Source: Zanthoxylum bungeanum
Lineage: Eukaryota > Streptophyta > Magnoliopsida > Sapindales > Rutaceae
Reading direction: 5' to 3'
Length of the DNA: 64,000 nt
Assembly (NCBI GenBank): GCA_019454045.1
Contig: SKCR01033444.1
Location: forward strand, 36,857 to 100,856
The first letter of the stretch is position 1. The number at the start of each line of letters is the position of its first letter. The position numbers and the translations under genes were made by a program. The notes beneath the pieces were generated by a model. It saw only the letters and a program-made list of their open reading frames with translations, was not told where the DNA came from and did no database searches. Positions 47,730 to 59,306 of this stretch are shown here, in pieces.

Positions 47730-48544
47730 CTAGAGCGCCTTGTACTCGCGGCAGTCACGTTTCCAATGACCCCGCTTCCCGCTCTGGAGGCAAACATCAT
47801 GAGACTTGTCATTCGGCTTCCCAGAAGCCTTTGACGCCTTACCATTGCCCTTCTTCTTATGCTTTTTCTTTTTCACACCTACAGTCGCCTTGGGCCCAGC
47901 CCTCGGTGATGAGATGTCGAAGCAAAGTGCGCCTCGAGCCTTTTGCCCTTTTGAAGCTCCTTCTCTGCCTCTCGCAGCATGGACATCAGCTCTCCAAGAG
48001 TCTGCTCTTGGTTCAACATGTTGTAGTTCATGATGAACCCACTCCAAGTGTCGGGGAGAGACTGCAAGATCAAATCTATAGAGGTCTCTATCTCAAAGAC
48101 AATCCTCATTTGTCCAAGCTGCTCTATATCGGCAATCATCTGTGTCACGTGATGTTCAACAGACGTACCCTCCGACATCCGAGCACGGAAGAGCTTCTTC
48201 TGTAACTCATATATTTGCGACCTAAAGTTAGATCGGTGTAGATCATGCAACTTCGCTAAAATGTTATAGGGATCCAATCCCTTATTTTGTTGACGAAATT
48301 GCTGAGTCATAGCTGCAAGCATAATTGACTGAGCAGTCGCGTTGTCGTCACTATGTGTCTTCCAAAGATCTAGCTCGAGCAACTGATCAGAACTGGGCTT
48401 AGGCCCAAGAGGTCTCTCTATAGTATATAGAAGCCTCTTAGATCCAAGGACTATCCTTAGATTGAGTTCCCAATCGGAGAAGTTAGTCCCGTTGAAGAAA
48501 TTGTCTCCCATGATTATGTCACGGACACTATTCTTTCCGGTCAT
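47730..48544 (-). pseudogene. D gag, frameshifted, zinc knuckle altered
   Basis: Starts MTGKNSVRDIIMGDNFFNGTNFSDW at ATG 48544, the first in-frame Met after a 2.2-kb leader. The capsid is open to about 47955. Near a run of A and G (CAAAAGGGCAAAAGG) the homology moves to the frame 47730-48047, which carries ARGALCFDIS, a lysine-rich stretch and the zinc knuckle CLQSGKRGHWKRDC (47792-47751). The second Cys of the knuckle is Ser. It ends in TAG at 47732-47730. GAG would package the element RNA. Confidence 0.88.
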
Positions 48545-50719
48545 TTTAATTGCGATAATCTAATTATCCAATTAACAATGTAGGGTACAGTCCAACTGTT
48601 ACAAGAAAAATAACATTATATTAGTCCAACTAATAAAATAATTTTGACGAAATATTTGAAAGCGTAAAGCTAAGTATTCGAACGAAATTGAAAATTCAAT
48701 ACTGGTCTCCCACTAATTTTCGGCGAGCCTCTAACCCTCTGTCGAGTACTCGGGAAACCCAGTTTCCTAGTGGGCTAGGATCCCGTTAAATAACGCACAA
48801 CCTTGACTTTGGCCAACAAGCTGTATGATATTTAACTAGGTAGATCTCGAAGATCAATTGATCTCATCCAATTCCTAGATCCGGTAGGTGGACTCCAAGT
48901 CCGAAACATATATACAATATATATGCCAATATATCAAATATATTTTCCTAACCTATTTCCTCTGAATCAACTAAGCCTTGGCTTTGGCACAACAAGCTTA
49001 ATGATTCCAGTTAAGCGGGACCCATTGACGTGGGAAAGTTTCGTAATCAATGTCGATGGACAAGAAGTGATCTTGACTTTGGCCAACAAATCACAACTTG
49101 GACAAGACACCGATATGGAACAAAACTTTCATGATTCAAACACATCCGCGATATGACAAAGGCCTTGACTTTGGCCAACAAACCAATGCCAATCTTGGAT
49201 CTTGAGTAAGAATCACTCAATGGAAGGAAATATCGCTTAATATGTTTTGAGGGATTTTCGCGTAAATTGGCAACCAATTTATTATCTTTGTTAGGTCTCA
49301 TCATCATACACCCTTAAACATGCATTCTAAACACATAATAAGGCGCAGAAGTAAATTAATAACGATATGCGGATGGATATTTAACAACTTGTTCCTAGAA
49401 CAAATCACTTCATTTCCTCTCCCCGGCTAGCACTATTCTACTTCTACCCAATTACATAATACAATAATAGAAACCTCATTACATTGAGGGGAATTAGGTG
49501 AGAAGAGAATAAAGAAATAATGAGAGATAAGGCTGGACACGCAGGTCCAATTTATAAATTCCAATTTACAACAATTTCTAAAATTCCATTTCCTTCTAAT
49601 ATCCATCCGATATACGCTATTCATTCAACACATCCATATATTCATTCATATCATGCAATTCAACCAATCTAATCCAATTAATTAGTCTTTGAATTATGTG
49701 ATCATCCAATGTTCAAACAACGATTTGATTTTTGCGCGAGTCCAACTCGTTTGAGAATAAGTACTCAAGTATGAATTCTTGAATTATATCGAACTACTCG
49801 TTAAATCTAATTTAATTCGTATTCAATACTAATTCATTTATTTAATTCCAAATTAAATATCTACACTTTTAATGCGCTTTAACGACTTAGATTCCAAATC
49901 TAATCTAATCGGGTCTCAAAGCCCACTAAACATCCAATGTTTGTTTAATTAAAGTCCGATGGGCTTTCAATTGATTTCATAAGGCATGGGCTTTGGTCAA
50001 TATGGGTCAAACCCAATTACCAAGCCCAATTAAGGAATCACCTCATTAGCCAGAAAATAATTTTAGCCCATAAGGCCCAATTAAACTTTTAAAGCCCATT
50101 TATTTATATTTGGACTTAATGGAATGATTTAGGCCCAATTTGGATCCAATCCAATTGGCCTAAACCAACTTGGCCCAACCAAGCCCATTATGCCAAATAT
50201 AACATTTTCAAGCCCAATTCAAAATCAAGCCCATTGATTAAATTTTAAAATTCCAAATTTTATAATTCATTAACTTAAGTGTAATACATCAATTAATTAC
50301 CCCAAATTAATATTTCCAAATACAATTTAACTAATTAATTATATATCATATTGTTCAACTAATGTCCAACATTCTTGAATCAAAAAGCAACTTGTTCCAT
50401 GCCATAAGGCTCTCGGCATTAGTAGGGAATTTTTTCCAAATTCATTTTTCAAATCCGATTGAAATTTAAATCGACATATCCCATTCGTTTCAAGTCATCC
50501 AATGATCAACGAAACAAAAATTACCAAGATCCTAAAGTAACTTCACATTCGGCCAAGCCATAGTGTGGGGCTAAAATTTGATCCAATCAATATTTCAAGA
50601 AATGATCATATACAACTTCATAAAATCATCATTCAAGCACACTCAATCAATCAATTTATCAAATCATGCTCAAATTGATTTTACCCAAATTTTACCCTAA
50701 TTCATTTCATGCTCATTTT
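48545..50719 (-). other. Long untranslated leader of D
   Basis: Without a gene. It contains three exact copies of the 18-base leader motif (+ strand CTTGACTTTGGCCAACAA at 48802, 49072 and 49164) and one variant (48976), in the same order as in A and C. The stem of A and C is imperfect here (49021-49060). Confidence 0.75.
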
Positions 50720-50722
50720 GGC

Positions 50723-50734
50723 TCATAGATACCA
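50723..50734 (-). other. Primer binding site of D
   Basis: On the - strand TGGTATCTATGA, one base after the LTR end CCCCAACA. It departs from TGGTATCAGAGC in the second half. Confidence 0.75.
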
Positions 50735-50735
50735 T

Positions 50736-52649
50736 TGTTGGGGTTCTAGGTTTATTCCCAAGATCAAATAAGCATAGAAATGTGAATGAATAACAAAGAA
50801 GAGTGGCGGAACACACTTACATTGATCGGTTTATGGATGCTTTGATCAACAAAATTTTCCTCCAAGATGACTTGTTGAATTCGTCCAAGGGACACCACAA
50901 GCTCCAAGCTTTGCTTTGTCTTTCCAAGCTCCCAAGTTGGTTTCCCTAACACCTTGATATGATCCTTGATGAGTGCTAGCCCTTTGAAATTTTTTGCAAC
51001 AGAATTTTCAATGCATTTCCTTCCAAATTCGGTGAAGAGAGAAGAAATATGGGAGAGTATTTGTTTGTCACAATTCGGTAATGAGAGAGAAATGATAAGG
51101 CTTACATTTAATTTTCAAAAATCAATTATATCTAATACCAAATGTTTGGTATAAGGTCACTCAAGCCATCACTTTGGAGTGTTAAAAAAGTCACCACCAA
51201 CTCCACCAAAACACATCAACCAAAAGTAATTTAAGGTGACATGTGATGTGACACTTGATGTGACATGTAGGCCCCACTCGATTCAAAATGCGAGTGGGCC
51301 CGTAAACACTCTCGGGCTCGGGTTCGCTAATTCCGAATTAACGAACTTTCGTCGCGACGTAATTAAATCGAATTTAATTAAATAATTATGCCTAGCAAAA
51401 TTACTATTCATATCGCTAACGAATTAATTCTAAATTAACTCGTTTGCACGAATTAAAATCTAATTTTAATTCTGCGTCGAAATCTAATTTCGTATAATAT
51501 ATCGAATATATTATTTTAATGATTAATTCCAAATTAATCTTTCTCTCTCTTCAAATAGTATTTTATCCCAGATAAAATCTCTCCGCAATTAATCCCAATT
51601 AATTTAGCTCGAATCATACGTCATCGGTGTATCTTCGAGAAGCGACCCAAGAGATCCCTGGATATGTTGGCAGTAAATCCGGTCGTCGGACTATCCGAAC
51701 ACGTACGTACCTAGTACTACGTTTTTACCGATTTACGAGACAAGGTTGGCTTCTGGCAAAGCGTCATGCCTACCCAATTCTCCAGAAATATTCTTAATGG
51801 AATATACGATCTTTAACAGGCGTAGTATACGTAGTATTGCGTATTGCGATCCAGTATCGGATGTCACATGCAAGGCCTGGGGCTGGTATAGTGTCTGCCC
51901 CGTACGAAGCATATATCGGATCACAAGGAACTAGTCTCTTTATTATCGGATAATCATGACCTAGTCATATTATCCCGATGGTTGCAACCCTTAGAGAACC
52001 AATTCTGTATCCTTGTGTGACCATCATCTCCATATGACTGAAGTGATACTTCCATCTTGACATCACACCAATACACTACGATTCTCAATAAACCCAGAAG
52101 AGGAGTACACAGAACCTGTTAAAGTCCTGGACGACCAAAACCAAAGCGTATCGATTGTCGCAAGTACTAGCGATGCAAGTCTCAGGTTAAGACTAAATAC
52201 ACCTACCCTGATGCGGACTCCCACAGACACATAGTCATACTACCAATGGGATTCCTCGGGGTCTATCCAGAGCGAAGCTGTTTTTCGTACCATCGGTACA
52301 ACACAAACCTCCTATCACACTTGCATAAGTATCCAATACTTAAATATATGAGAACTATGTTGTTACGCTTCCATAACACGTACAAGTGCGATACTAGTCT
52401 ATTCCGCATTATCGATGTCATGTCTCGATAATACTACGACTAGGGATATTTAATGATTAAACCGTCGTGGATTGATACTATCTCATATCATCTCAATCCG
52501 GAACTAATCATAAGGACTTTCATCATTCACACATTTAAGTAATCTAATTACGAAATGATAAAAGGTAATTTCATTGCTACATAATTAATTTGTACAAAAA
52601 CACAATGTCTTTTACAAATAGTGACACTATGGGTCATAACTGTCCAACA
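50736..52649 (-). mobile_element. D 5' LTR
   Basis: 1,914 bp, - strand TGTTGGACAGTTATG to CCCCAACA. It carries the family's hairpin row (about 51350-51605) and GTGACATG(T)GATGTGAC cluster (51225-51270). The antisense frames of A and C are partly open here too (about 51610-51795 on +), with a stop near the end. Confidence 0.88.
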
Positions 52650-52917
52650 AGTGGTAACATTAGTGATCATAATTTTGTTGTTCATGATGCAAATGAGCTG
52701 TTTGACGTTACTGTTAAGGGTGAATATCATATGGATCAATCTGATGTTGGTTGTGAAGACATGAGGATACAAAATCATTCATTGGCTTTATTGACTTTTG
52801 CTCACCTTAACCATTTTTTTCCATGTGCTTTTATTTTATTCCAGGATTCTCGTCACATTGATCTTGTCATTTTTATCTATGACCCGAGTTTGGATTGAGC
52901 TCTCAAGAGAGGGAGAA
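52650..52917 (+). mobile_element. Element G: 3' tail of a gypsy-like element
   Basis: Between D's LTR end and a new LTR. It ends CTCTCAAGAGAGGGAGAATGA, a purine-rich tract typical of gypsy elements before the 3' LTR. An open frame (to 52898) spans this and D's LTR; its part here (SGNISDHNFVVHDANELF...) is unlike any protein I recognise. Body predicted left of the window. Confidence 0.55.
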
Positions 52918-53631
52918 TGATGTGATCCAGAATGAGCTCTGTTTGTTGGGCCAAGTTAACTTGAAGTTGTGGTTGATTGCATGACTTGGTCAAATTGGTG
53001 TATTTGGGCCATTTTGGTGGATTTGGAAGATTCATTGGGTTTCTGGAGTTTGGTCCATGCATGAGACTTTATGTGAAGGCTTTATTATGTTTAAAGCAAT
53101 ATTGGAATGGGTCTTGGACGTGCATGGGTTGCCTTGATTGATTTTGGGCTTTATTTCCGAATGGTGGCACTAGTAGTGGCGGGATTTACGCAGTCTTCGT
53201 ATTTTAGACGTAACTTTCTCTTATGATGTCTAATTTGGTGATTCAAGTTGCATTGGAAATAGAACTCGTAGCTCTACAACTTCGAAGCGTATATCAATGT
53301 CCAGTTCGGATGTATTCTTGGTCAAAATGAGGACGCAAGATATCCCTACGGTTTTTATATTTTATAATTTTTTAAGGTTATGTGTTGTTTAAGTGCTGGG
53401 CCGAACTTTAATTATATTACAAAGACCATGCACGAAATTTTAAAGTATTTTATGTGTTATTGGGTTTATTTTACTAGGATTTTATTAGATTTGGGTAGAA
53501 TTAGGGTTAGCCACCTTTTTAAAGGGGCATTTATTCATTATAATTGGGAATTAACTAAGAACATTTTTTTACAAAACAAAGTTACTTGTGTCATCTTGAG
53601 GGAGTGGATTCTTCCTTAGTTCTACGGAACA
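52918..53631 (+). mobile_element. G 3' LTR (probable)
   Basis: 714 bp from TGATGTGATCC to ACGGAACA, starting right after the purine tract and ending in CA where homology to F's LTR begins. There is no second copy in the window, so the ends rest on the tract, the TG...CA ends and the neighbour's break. Confidence 0.55.
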
Positions 53632-54249
53632 AATAAAAGGACACACAAACCAAACCCTTAGACCCATAGAGCTCACCATTCATCAACAAACACACGCCCT
53701 CTCTCTTCCCTTCACACTCGACTCTCTCACTCATTAACGCAGCCACAAAACCAATAAACACACACACACCTCACTCCCACACTCAACCGACTCAAAAATA
53801 AGACACACAAATTGACACAAAACTAAGAAACACATCAACAAACCCCTAGACTCACGGCAAGACACTCTCATTGGCCCTAACTCTCACGTAAACAACACAC
53901 AAAAATAAACCCTGAAGCTCTCGCCTTGGCCTTCTCTCTCTCGTTCATTTATCTCCCTCTCTATAACAAATAACTCACACAAAGATAACAACCCTAAGCC
54001 ATCAGAGTGGATAAACCAACAAATAACCAAGTCATTCACAGCTACTTTTTAATCTCTAATCAGCCTCACACCCTTCTCCCCTCCACTCATGAAGCCACAA
54101 ACCATTACCCCACTAACCTGCATAGGCCACCAAACAAGAAGCTAACTATTCATCCCTCCACTCACCAATGTGAACCACACTAAAAGCCAATAAACCGAGA
54201 ACAGTAACCCTCACCAATCCAAACCCTAGCCCTTCAACAGCCGAAATCA

Positions 54250-54440
54250 TAAACACACCCAAATTCACACCAAACAAGCAGCCCTAATCACACCCAAATT
54301 CACGCCAAACAGCAGCCCTAAACACACTCAAATTCACGTCAAACAGCAGCCCCAAACAGCCCCAAAATACCGCAAAACAACAGACCCAAACAACCCCAAA
54401 TTCACGCCAAACAGCTGCCCCAAAATACCGTAAAATAGCA
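54250..54440 (+). repeat. ~34-bp repeat in F's LTR (CACCCAAATTCACGCCAAAC)
   Basis: Four or so imperfect copies with CAGCAGCCCTAAA between. The 3' LTR has the same block at about 60440-60610 with a somewhat different number and order. E has a decayed equivalent (about 3840-3960, other strand). Confidence 0.75.
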
Positions 54441-55126
54441 CCCCTATACAGCCCAAAAATACCGTAAATTGCACCCCTAAAACAGTCGCTAAATCACCAA
54501 AAAACTGCACCCTAAAACAGTCTAAAAACAGCAGCAAAAATAGAGAAAAAAACAGCCCAAATCTGTGAAGCAACGAAGGAAAATATTGAACCAGTGAACC
54601 GGAGGAGTTGCGGAGCATTAACCCTTCCGACGGCCCGCGTAACGCACTTCCAAGAGGCGACTTAAAAGGTAAGACCTGAGGGCACCCTTTTATTTACTCT
54701 CGTTCATCTTTTTTTTATTATTTATTAGTATTTCTTCACATGCGCATTATTGGTTCATGTATGTTTTGTGTTGTTAGATGAATAATTTTGTGCTATCTCT
54801 CGTGTATATCGGATGGAAACCCAGACGTAAATTCCGTAGCCGAATCCAAATGGACGGTAGTGCGGTCTGAACTTGGGATACAACTCCACATACTACTTGA
54901 GAAACACACATATTTCGTTTTATCTAATCTTGTGTTTATCCATGGTTCATTAGAAATAGAACGTTATCTCTATGCATGATTTAGTTATTTCTTTCGCGTT
55001 AGGAACTTAATTGTATCTCTTCAATGTTTATGTTTAGACAATTGTTATTTATTCATATTTCCGCATCTATCAACTTAATTTGTTCATGAGATTGCGTGCT
55101 TGCTTTTATTTTATTTACTTTTATGC

Positions 55127-55226
55127 ATGCAAACTTAGATGTAGGTTTTACTCCTATGTATGCAAACTTAGATATAGGTTGTATGCAAACTTAGATATTG
55201 GTTGTATGCAAACTTAGACATAGGTT
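55127..55226 (+). repeat. TATGCAAACTTAGATATAGG repeat, four copies in F's 5' LTR
   Basis: Units of about 24-33 bp. The 3' LTR has three copies (61283-61362), so the two LTRs of F differ by one unit. E has TATGCAAAT variants at 31765-31850 on the other strand. Confidence 0.8.
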
Positions 55227-55488
55227 ATTCTTGCATGTGTATGTTGCGTAGACTTGGTTTTTTATTGCGTGAATCCGTTCATTACATGTGGCATAAGTAA
55301 GGGACCATTTTGAACCCAACGGTTTGAGGTCTTCCCTTGCCAGGGGTGAGTGCGGCCTTAAATCATTTCCCAGTTCACACTGGGTGGCGACTCCATTATT
55401 CTCCGATTTAGTCCCACTCGGGCTACTCTGTACTCCCGACCGGGCCGCGAGCCCAGAACAGTGTCGCCGATTTATGTGTCCTACAGTC

Positions 55489-55506
55489 TGGTGACTCCAC
55501 TAGGAA
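55489..55506 (+). other. Primer binding site of F
   Basis: TGGTGACTCCACTAGGAA, three bases after the LTR end; it differs from E's TGGCGACTCCTCTGGGGA at four or five positions. Tat/Ogre-like. Confidence 0.68.
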
Positions 55507-57480
55507 TAGAGAATCGACCCCAAAAATAATGTCTTGTAATGTTTGTGATTTTTGCTTTAGTTAACCATGTCTACAAGCGGGTTGAGACCAAGGGGTTTAA
55601 CCAAAGGCATTATTAGAGTTAGATAATTATTTGGTGTCTTACTTCATTCACTACCTTTTTGTAGCCAAAGGGAAAAGTTGTGAAGACATCTAGATAATCA
55701 TTTACCCATAGCTTTCCTTGATGGACTAATTTGGAAGATCTATTGTTTATTCCTGTCACCAAGGCGATAAGAGCCTAAGAGGCTAGGGTATTTACGAGAG
55801 TTCACTCCACCCTCCCTCTGGGGAATCTTCAATAGAGAAATCCATTTGACAGTCCTTCAGGTATCAAGAAGTCATTTTCACTCGATGTGGCGGATCGTTA
55901 TATGGTATTATCATTCGTTGGCACGTACCTTAGGGTATAAAAAAGGTGCGCTCACTTGGTCGCTCGAACCCTTGAGTGGGGAGACCTAGTTGTGGGCAAT
56001 CCTTCATTGGCGGGAGCCTTTGTCTATACTCTTATAAGCCCGCATATGAACCATAGTCATATATCCTATAGAAGTTTCCCATTTATGTTTTTGATGACCA
56101 CATGCATATTATATCTCATACATCGCACGCATCTCATGCATACACGCATCATGTTAAACATGCGTCTTAAAAGCCATCATAGATATCCGTTGGGTTAGAG
56201 AGAAAGAAAGATTTGTCAAGAAGAGTTTAGCAAACATGGATATCGGGAAAAAGAAGCCGAGAAACATAAAACTTTATGGCAAGAATAGAAAGACCATTGG
56301 GGGCCTTCGGCAAAAAAAAAGAAAAAAAAAAAAAAATGTTTGATTTTAGTCCTTAATAGTTTGCATAAGTCCAATGATGAAATAGTTTGCTTTAGGGTGA
56401 AATCTTATAAACGATAAACTCTTGATGTGCTTTTATCTGATACTTTGAGTAATTGATCTATGTTAGACTTGTAGGCACTTGATTATGGTTCTTAGCATTG
56501 AAAACCTGAGTAGTTAGAAAAGTGACTAGTTGAAGAATTGTAGGTCGGTGAATTACTGTTTGCTTAAATGTCTATCCTGATTTGCTTGTGTTATGATGTG
56601 TGGTATGGTTGAAATAAAAGAAAAGTCTCTAAAAAAGAATTAAACCACCTATAACCGATAAGCGTGAAGCTACCCATGGGCGAGTATTAGGACCACCATG
56701 AGGAGAAATGCTACCTTAAAGGGTAGGTGTGTTGAAAAAAAAGGAAAAGAAAAGGAAAAAAAGAAGTTGAAAACGAAAAGAAAAAAAAAAAAAACAAGAG
56801 ATAAAGAAAACCATACCCCATTGAGCACAGAAAAGCAACTGCAGGGCATAATTGAGACATCTAGGTTAGTTTGACCTATCGATCCCAATTTTTTGACGAA
56901 ATCATTGAGTTGGCTTACCTGAGGATGAATTTGCAAAGGAACCTTTGCACACACACACACACTTTGAGTCTGGCTTAGATCATTTATTCAAAGACTTGGA
57001 TTTGAGTTGCATTGAATGTTTTGAAGGTTCTCTGGTTTCAATACTGGGCATTCTTTGGGGGCAATAATATGTGTAACTATTGAGACTATTTCGTACTATG
57101 TAATATAGTATGATGATATGGAATGCGACATCATGTAGTCCACCTTGACCTAGTGCAAACAATAGAGAGCAGAAAGCTAAGCCAAGTCTAGGGGCGACCA
57201 GTCTACCACCCCGCGAATAAGGGATATACCGAGGACTTAAGCCATGAGACAAAATAGAATTGAACAATCACTAGAAAAGAACCGGCAGAAGGAAATTATA
57301 AGCAGACCCAAGCGGCGACCAGAGACATTTGCAGGCGAATGGCACCAAGGAGCACAAGGAAGGCCTAACCCATCGGAATAGGAAATACATCCAAGCATAC
57401 ATGCATACACGTCACATAGACGTATTTTTTTGTTTTGTTCGCAGGTTTGAAGAAAATGAAAAAGCGGCAAAGACAAGAAT
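55507..57480 (+). other. F non-coding leader
   Basis: No gag or pol. A block at 55920-56035 is well conserved with E's leader. Adenine-rich runs occur at 56310-56338 and 56735-56795. The longest frames are under 100 codons, are not shared with E, and one (56670-56960, -) reads through the A-rich tract. Confidence 0.72.
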
Positions 57481-57485
57481 TTTGG

Positions 57486-58480
57486 GGAAAGAATCCCAGG
57501 GTCGGGCCCACATCATCAGCAGTTTCGGGAATGAATCACAGGTCGAGGCCCACATTATCAGTAGTTTCGGGAATGAATCCCAGGGTCGAGGCCAACATCA
57601 TCAGCAGTATTGGGAATGAATCCCAGGGTCGAGCCCCACATTATCAGCAGCATCGGGAATGAATCCCAAGGTCGAGGCCTACATTATTAGTAGTTTCGGG
57701 AATGAATCCCAGGGACGAGGCCCAGACTATCAGCAGTTTCGGGAATGAATACCAGGGTCGAGGCCCACACTATCAGTAGTTTCAGGAATAAATCCCAGGG
57801 TCGAGGCCCACATTATCAGTAGCATCGGGAATGAATCCCAAGGTCGAGGCCCACACTATCAGCAGTTTCAAGAATGAATCTCAGGGTCGAGGCCCATATT
57901 ATCAGCAGTTTCGGGAATGAATCCCAGGGTCGAGGCCCACATCATCAGCAGTATTGGGAATGAATCCCAGGGTCAAGGCCCACATTATCAGCAACATCGG
58001 GAATAAATCCCAAGGTCGAGGCCCACATTATCAGCAGTTTCGGGAATGAATCCCAGGGTCGAGGCCCATATTATCAGCAGTTTCAGGAATGAATCCCAGG
58101 GTCGAGGCCCACACTATCAGTAGTTTTGGGAATGAATCCCAGGGTCGAGGCCCACACTATTCGCAGTTTCGGGAATGAATCCCAAGGTCGAGGCCTATAT
58201 TATCAGCAGCATCGGGAATGAATCCCAGGGTCGAGGCCCACACTATCAGCAGTTTCGGGAATGAATCCCAGGGTCGAGGCCCATATTGGCAGCAGTTTCG
58301 GGAATGAATCCCAGGGTCGAGGCCCACACTATCACCAATTTCGGGAATGAATCCTAGGGTCGAGGCCCACACTATCAGCAGTTTCGGGAATGAATCACAG
58401 GGTCGAGGCCCACATTATCAGCAGTTTCGGGAATGAATCCCAGGGCCGATGCCCATATTATTAGCAGTTTTCGGGAACAA
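57486..58480. repeat. Minisatellite inside F, 43-bp unit, about 23 copies
   Basis: Units run GAATGAATCCCAGGGTCGAG, then GCCCACATTATCAGCAGTTT, then CGG, with few length changes. On the other strand this is E's block 2 (6161-6655). The 43-bp period is not a multiple of three, so open frames in it shift from unit to unit. Confidence 0.95.
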
Positions 58481-59170
58481 AGCCCAAGGAATAAAGCCTT
58501 TATTCAGCACAGTTCGGGAACAAAGCCCACATTCAGCACAATTCGGGAACAAAGCCCACATTCAGTACAGCTCGGGAACAAAGCCCACAGTCAACACAGT
58601 TTGGGAATAAAGCCTAGGGAACAAAGCCCACATTCAGTACAGCTCGGGAACAAAGCACATAGTCAACATAAGTTTGGGAACAAAGCCCAGGGAATAAAGC
58701 CCACAATCAACACGGTCCGGGAATAAAGCCCGCACCCTCATCTCAATTCGGGCAAAAAGCCTGGGGAAGAAAGCCCACTCTCAACACAGTTCGGGAACAA
58801 AGCCTACTCTCAACACAGTTCGGGAACGAATCCCGGGGGAATAAAGCCCTTTCTCAACACAGTTCGGGAACAAAGCCCACTCTCTACATAGTTCAGGAAC
58901 AAAGCCCAAGGAACAAAGCCCACAATCAACATAGTTCGGGAACAAAACCTAGGGAACAAAGCTCACTCTCAACACAGTTCGGGAACAAAGTCCACTCTCT
59001 ACACAGTCCGGGAACAAAGCCCAAAGATGGTTCGGGAACAAAGCCCATAGGTCAAAGCACCTTGCCATCCATTTAATTCAGTTTGGGAACAAAGCCCAGA
59101 AATCGAAAAAAGCTCACTCGGTGGTTCGGGAACAAAGCCCAGGGGTCGAAGCACCTCACGACCAGATCAA
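58481..59170. repeat. Minisatellite inside F, ~29-40-bp unit
   Basis: Irregular units of AGTTCGGGAACAAAGCCCAC plus TCTCAACAC or CTAGGGAACAAAGCC. It corresponds to E's block 1 (5290-6160). Same order of the two blocks in both elements relative to the polypurine tract. Confidence 0.92.
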
Positions 59171-59217
59171 CTCAGTTTAAAGCATCTCATAACAACCGGT
59201 AAGTTCGGCAACTGCTG

Positions 59218-59291
59218 ATGAGCCAGGTAAGTAAAAAAATGCATGCATGACTTTGATAGGATTGTCACTGTCACACATCGCACAAGCCCAT
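59218..59291 (+). promoter_or_regulatory. Conserved pre-PPT block with splice-donor-like site (F)
   Basis: GAGCCAGGTAAGTAAAAAAA, then GCATGCATGACTTTGATAGG and TGTCACACATCGC. It matches E's 5202-5285 on the other strand closely, in contrast to the diverged repeats beside it. CAG/GTAAGT lies about 80 bp upstream of the 3' LTR. Confidence 0.5.
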
Positions 59292-59306
59292 CAAAGTGAG
59301 GGCGAC
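59292..59306 (+). other. Polypurine tract of F
   Basis: CAAAGTGAGGGCGAC directly before TGTAGACACTGC. Confidence 0.8.

Larger units (their letters stand above)
45324..52649 (-). mobile_element. Element D: copia, 5' part only in window
   Basis: On the - strand: LTR 52649-50736, primer site, 2.2-kb leader, gag (48544), protease, integrase, then reverse transcriptase until E cuts in at 45324. The rest of reverse transcriptase, RNase H and the 3' LTR are not in the window and should lie left of base 1. The LTR start TGTTGGACAGTTATGACCC and the leader show that A and C belong to D's family. The base after the LTR (52650) belongs to G; the expected duplication is AGTGG. Confidence 0.9.
53632..55485 (+). 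mobile_element. Element F, 5' LTR, lacking its first ~505 bp
   Basis: Matches 59812-61622 of the 3' LTR. It ends TGTGTCCTACA, three bases before the primer site. The missing first part corresponds to 59307-59811 and was most likely displaced by G's insertion; the expected duplication is AATAA (53632-53636). No gene. Reverse-complement relative of E's LTR (3428-5187), but without the 175-bp array. Confidence 0.8.

Noticed and set aside
52590..52898. 102-codon frame as a host gene fragment
   Set aside because: Its start lies in D's LTR and the rest in G's tail, so the frame is chimeric. The G part is unlike a known domain.
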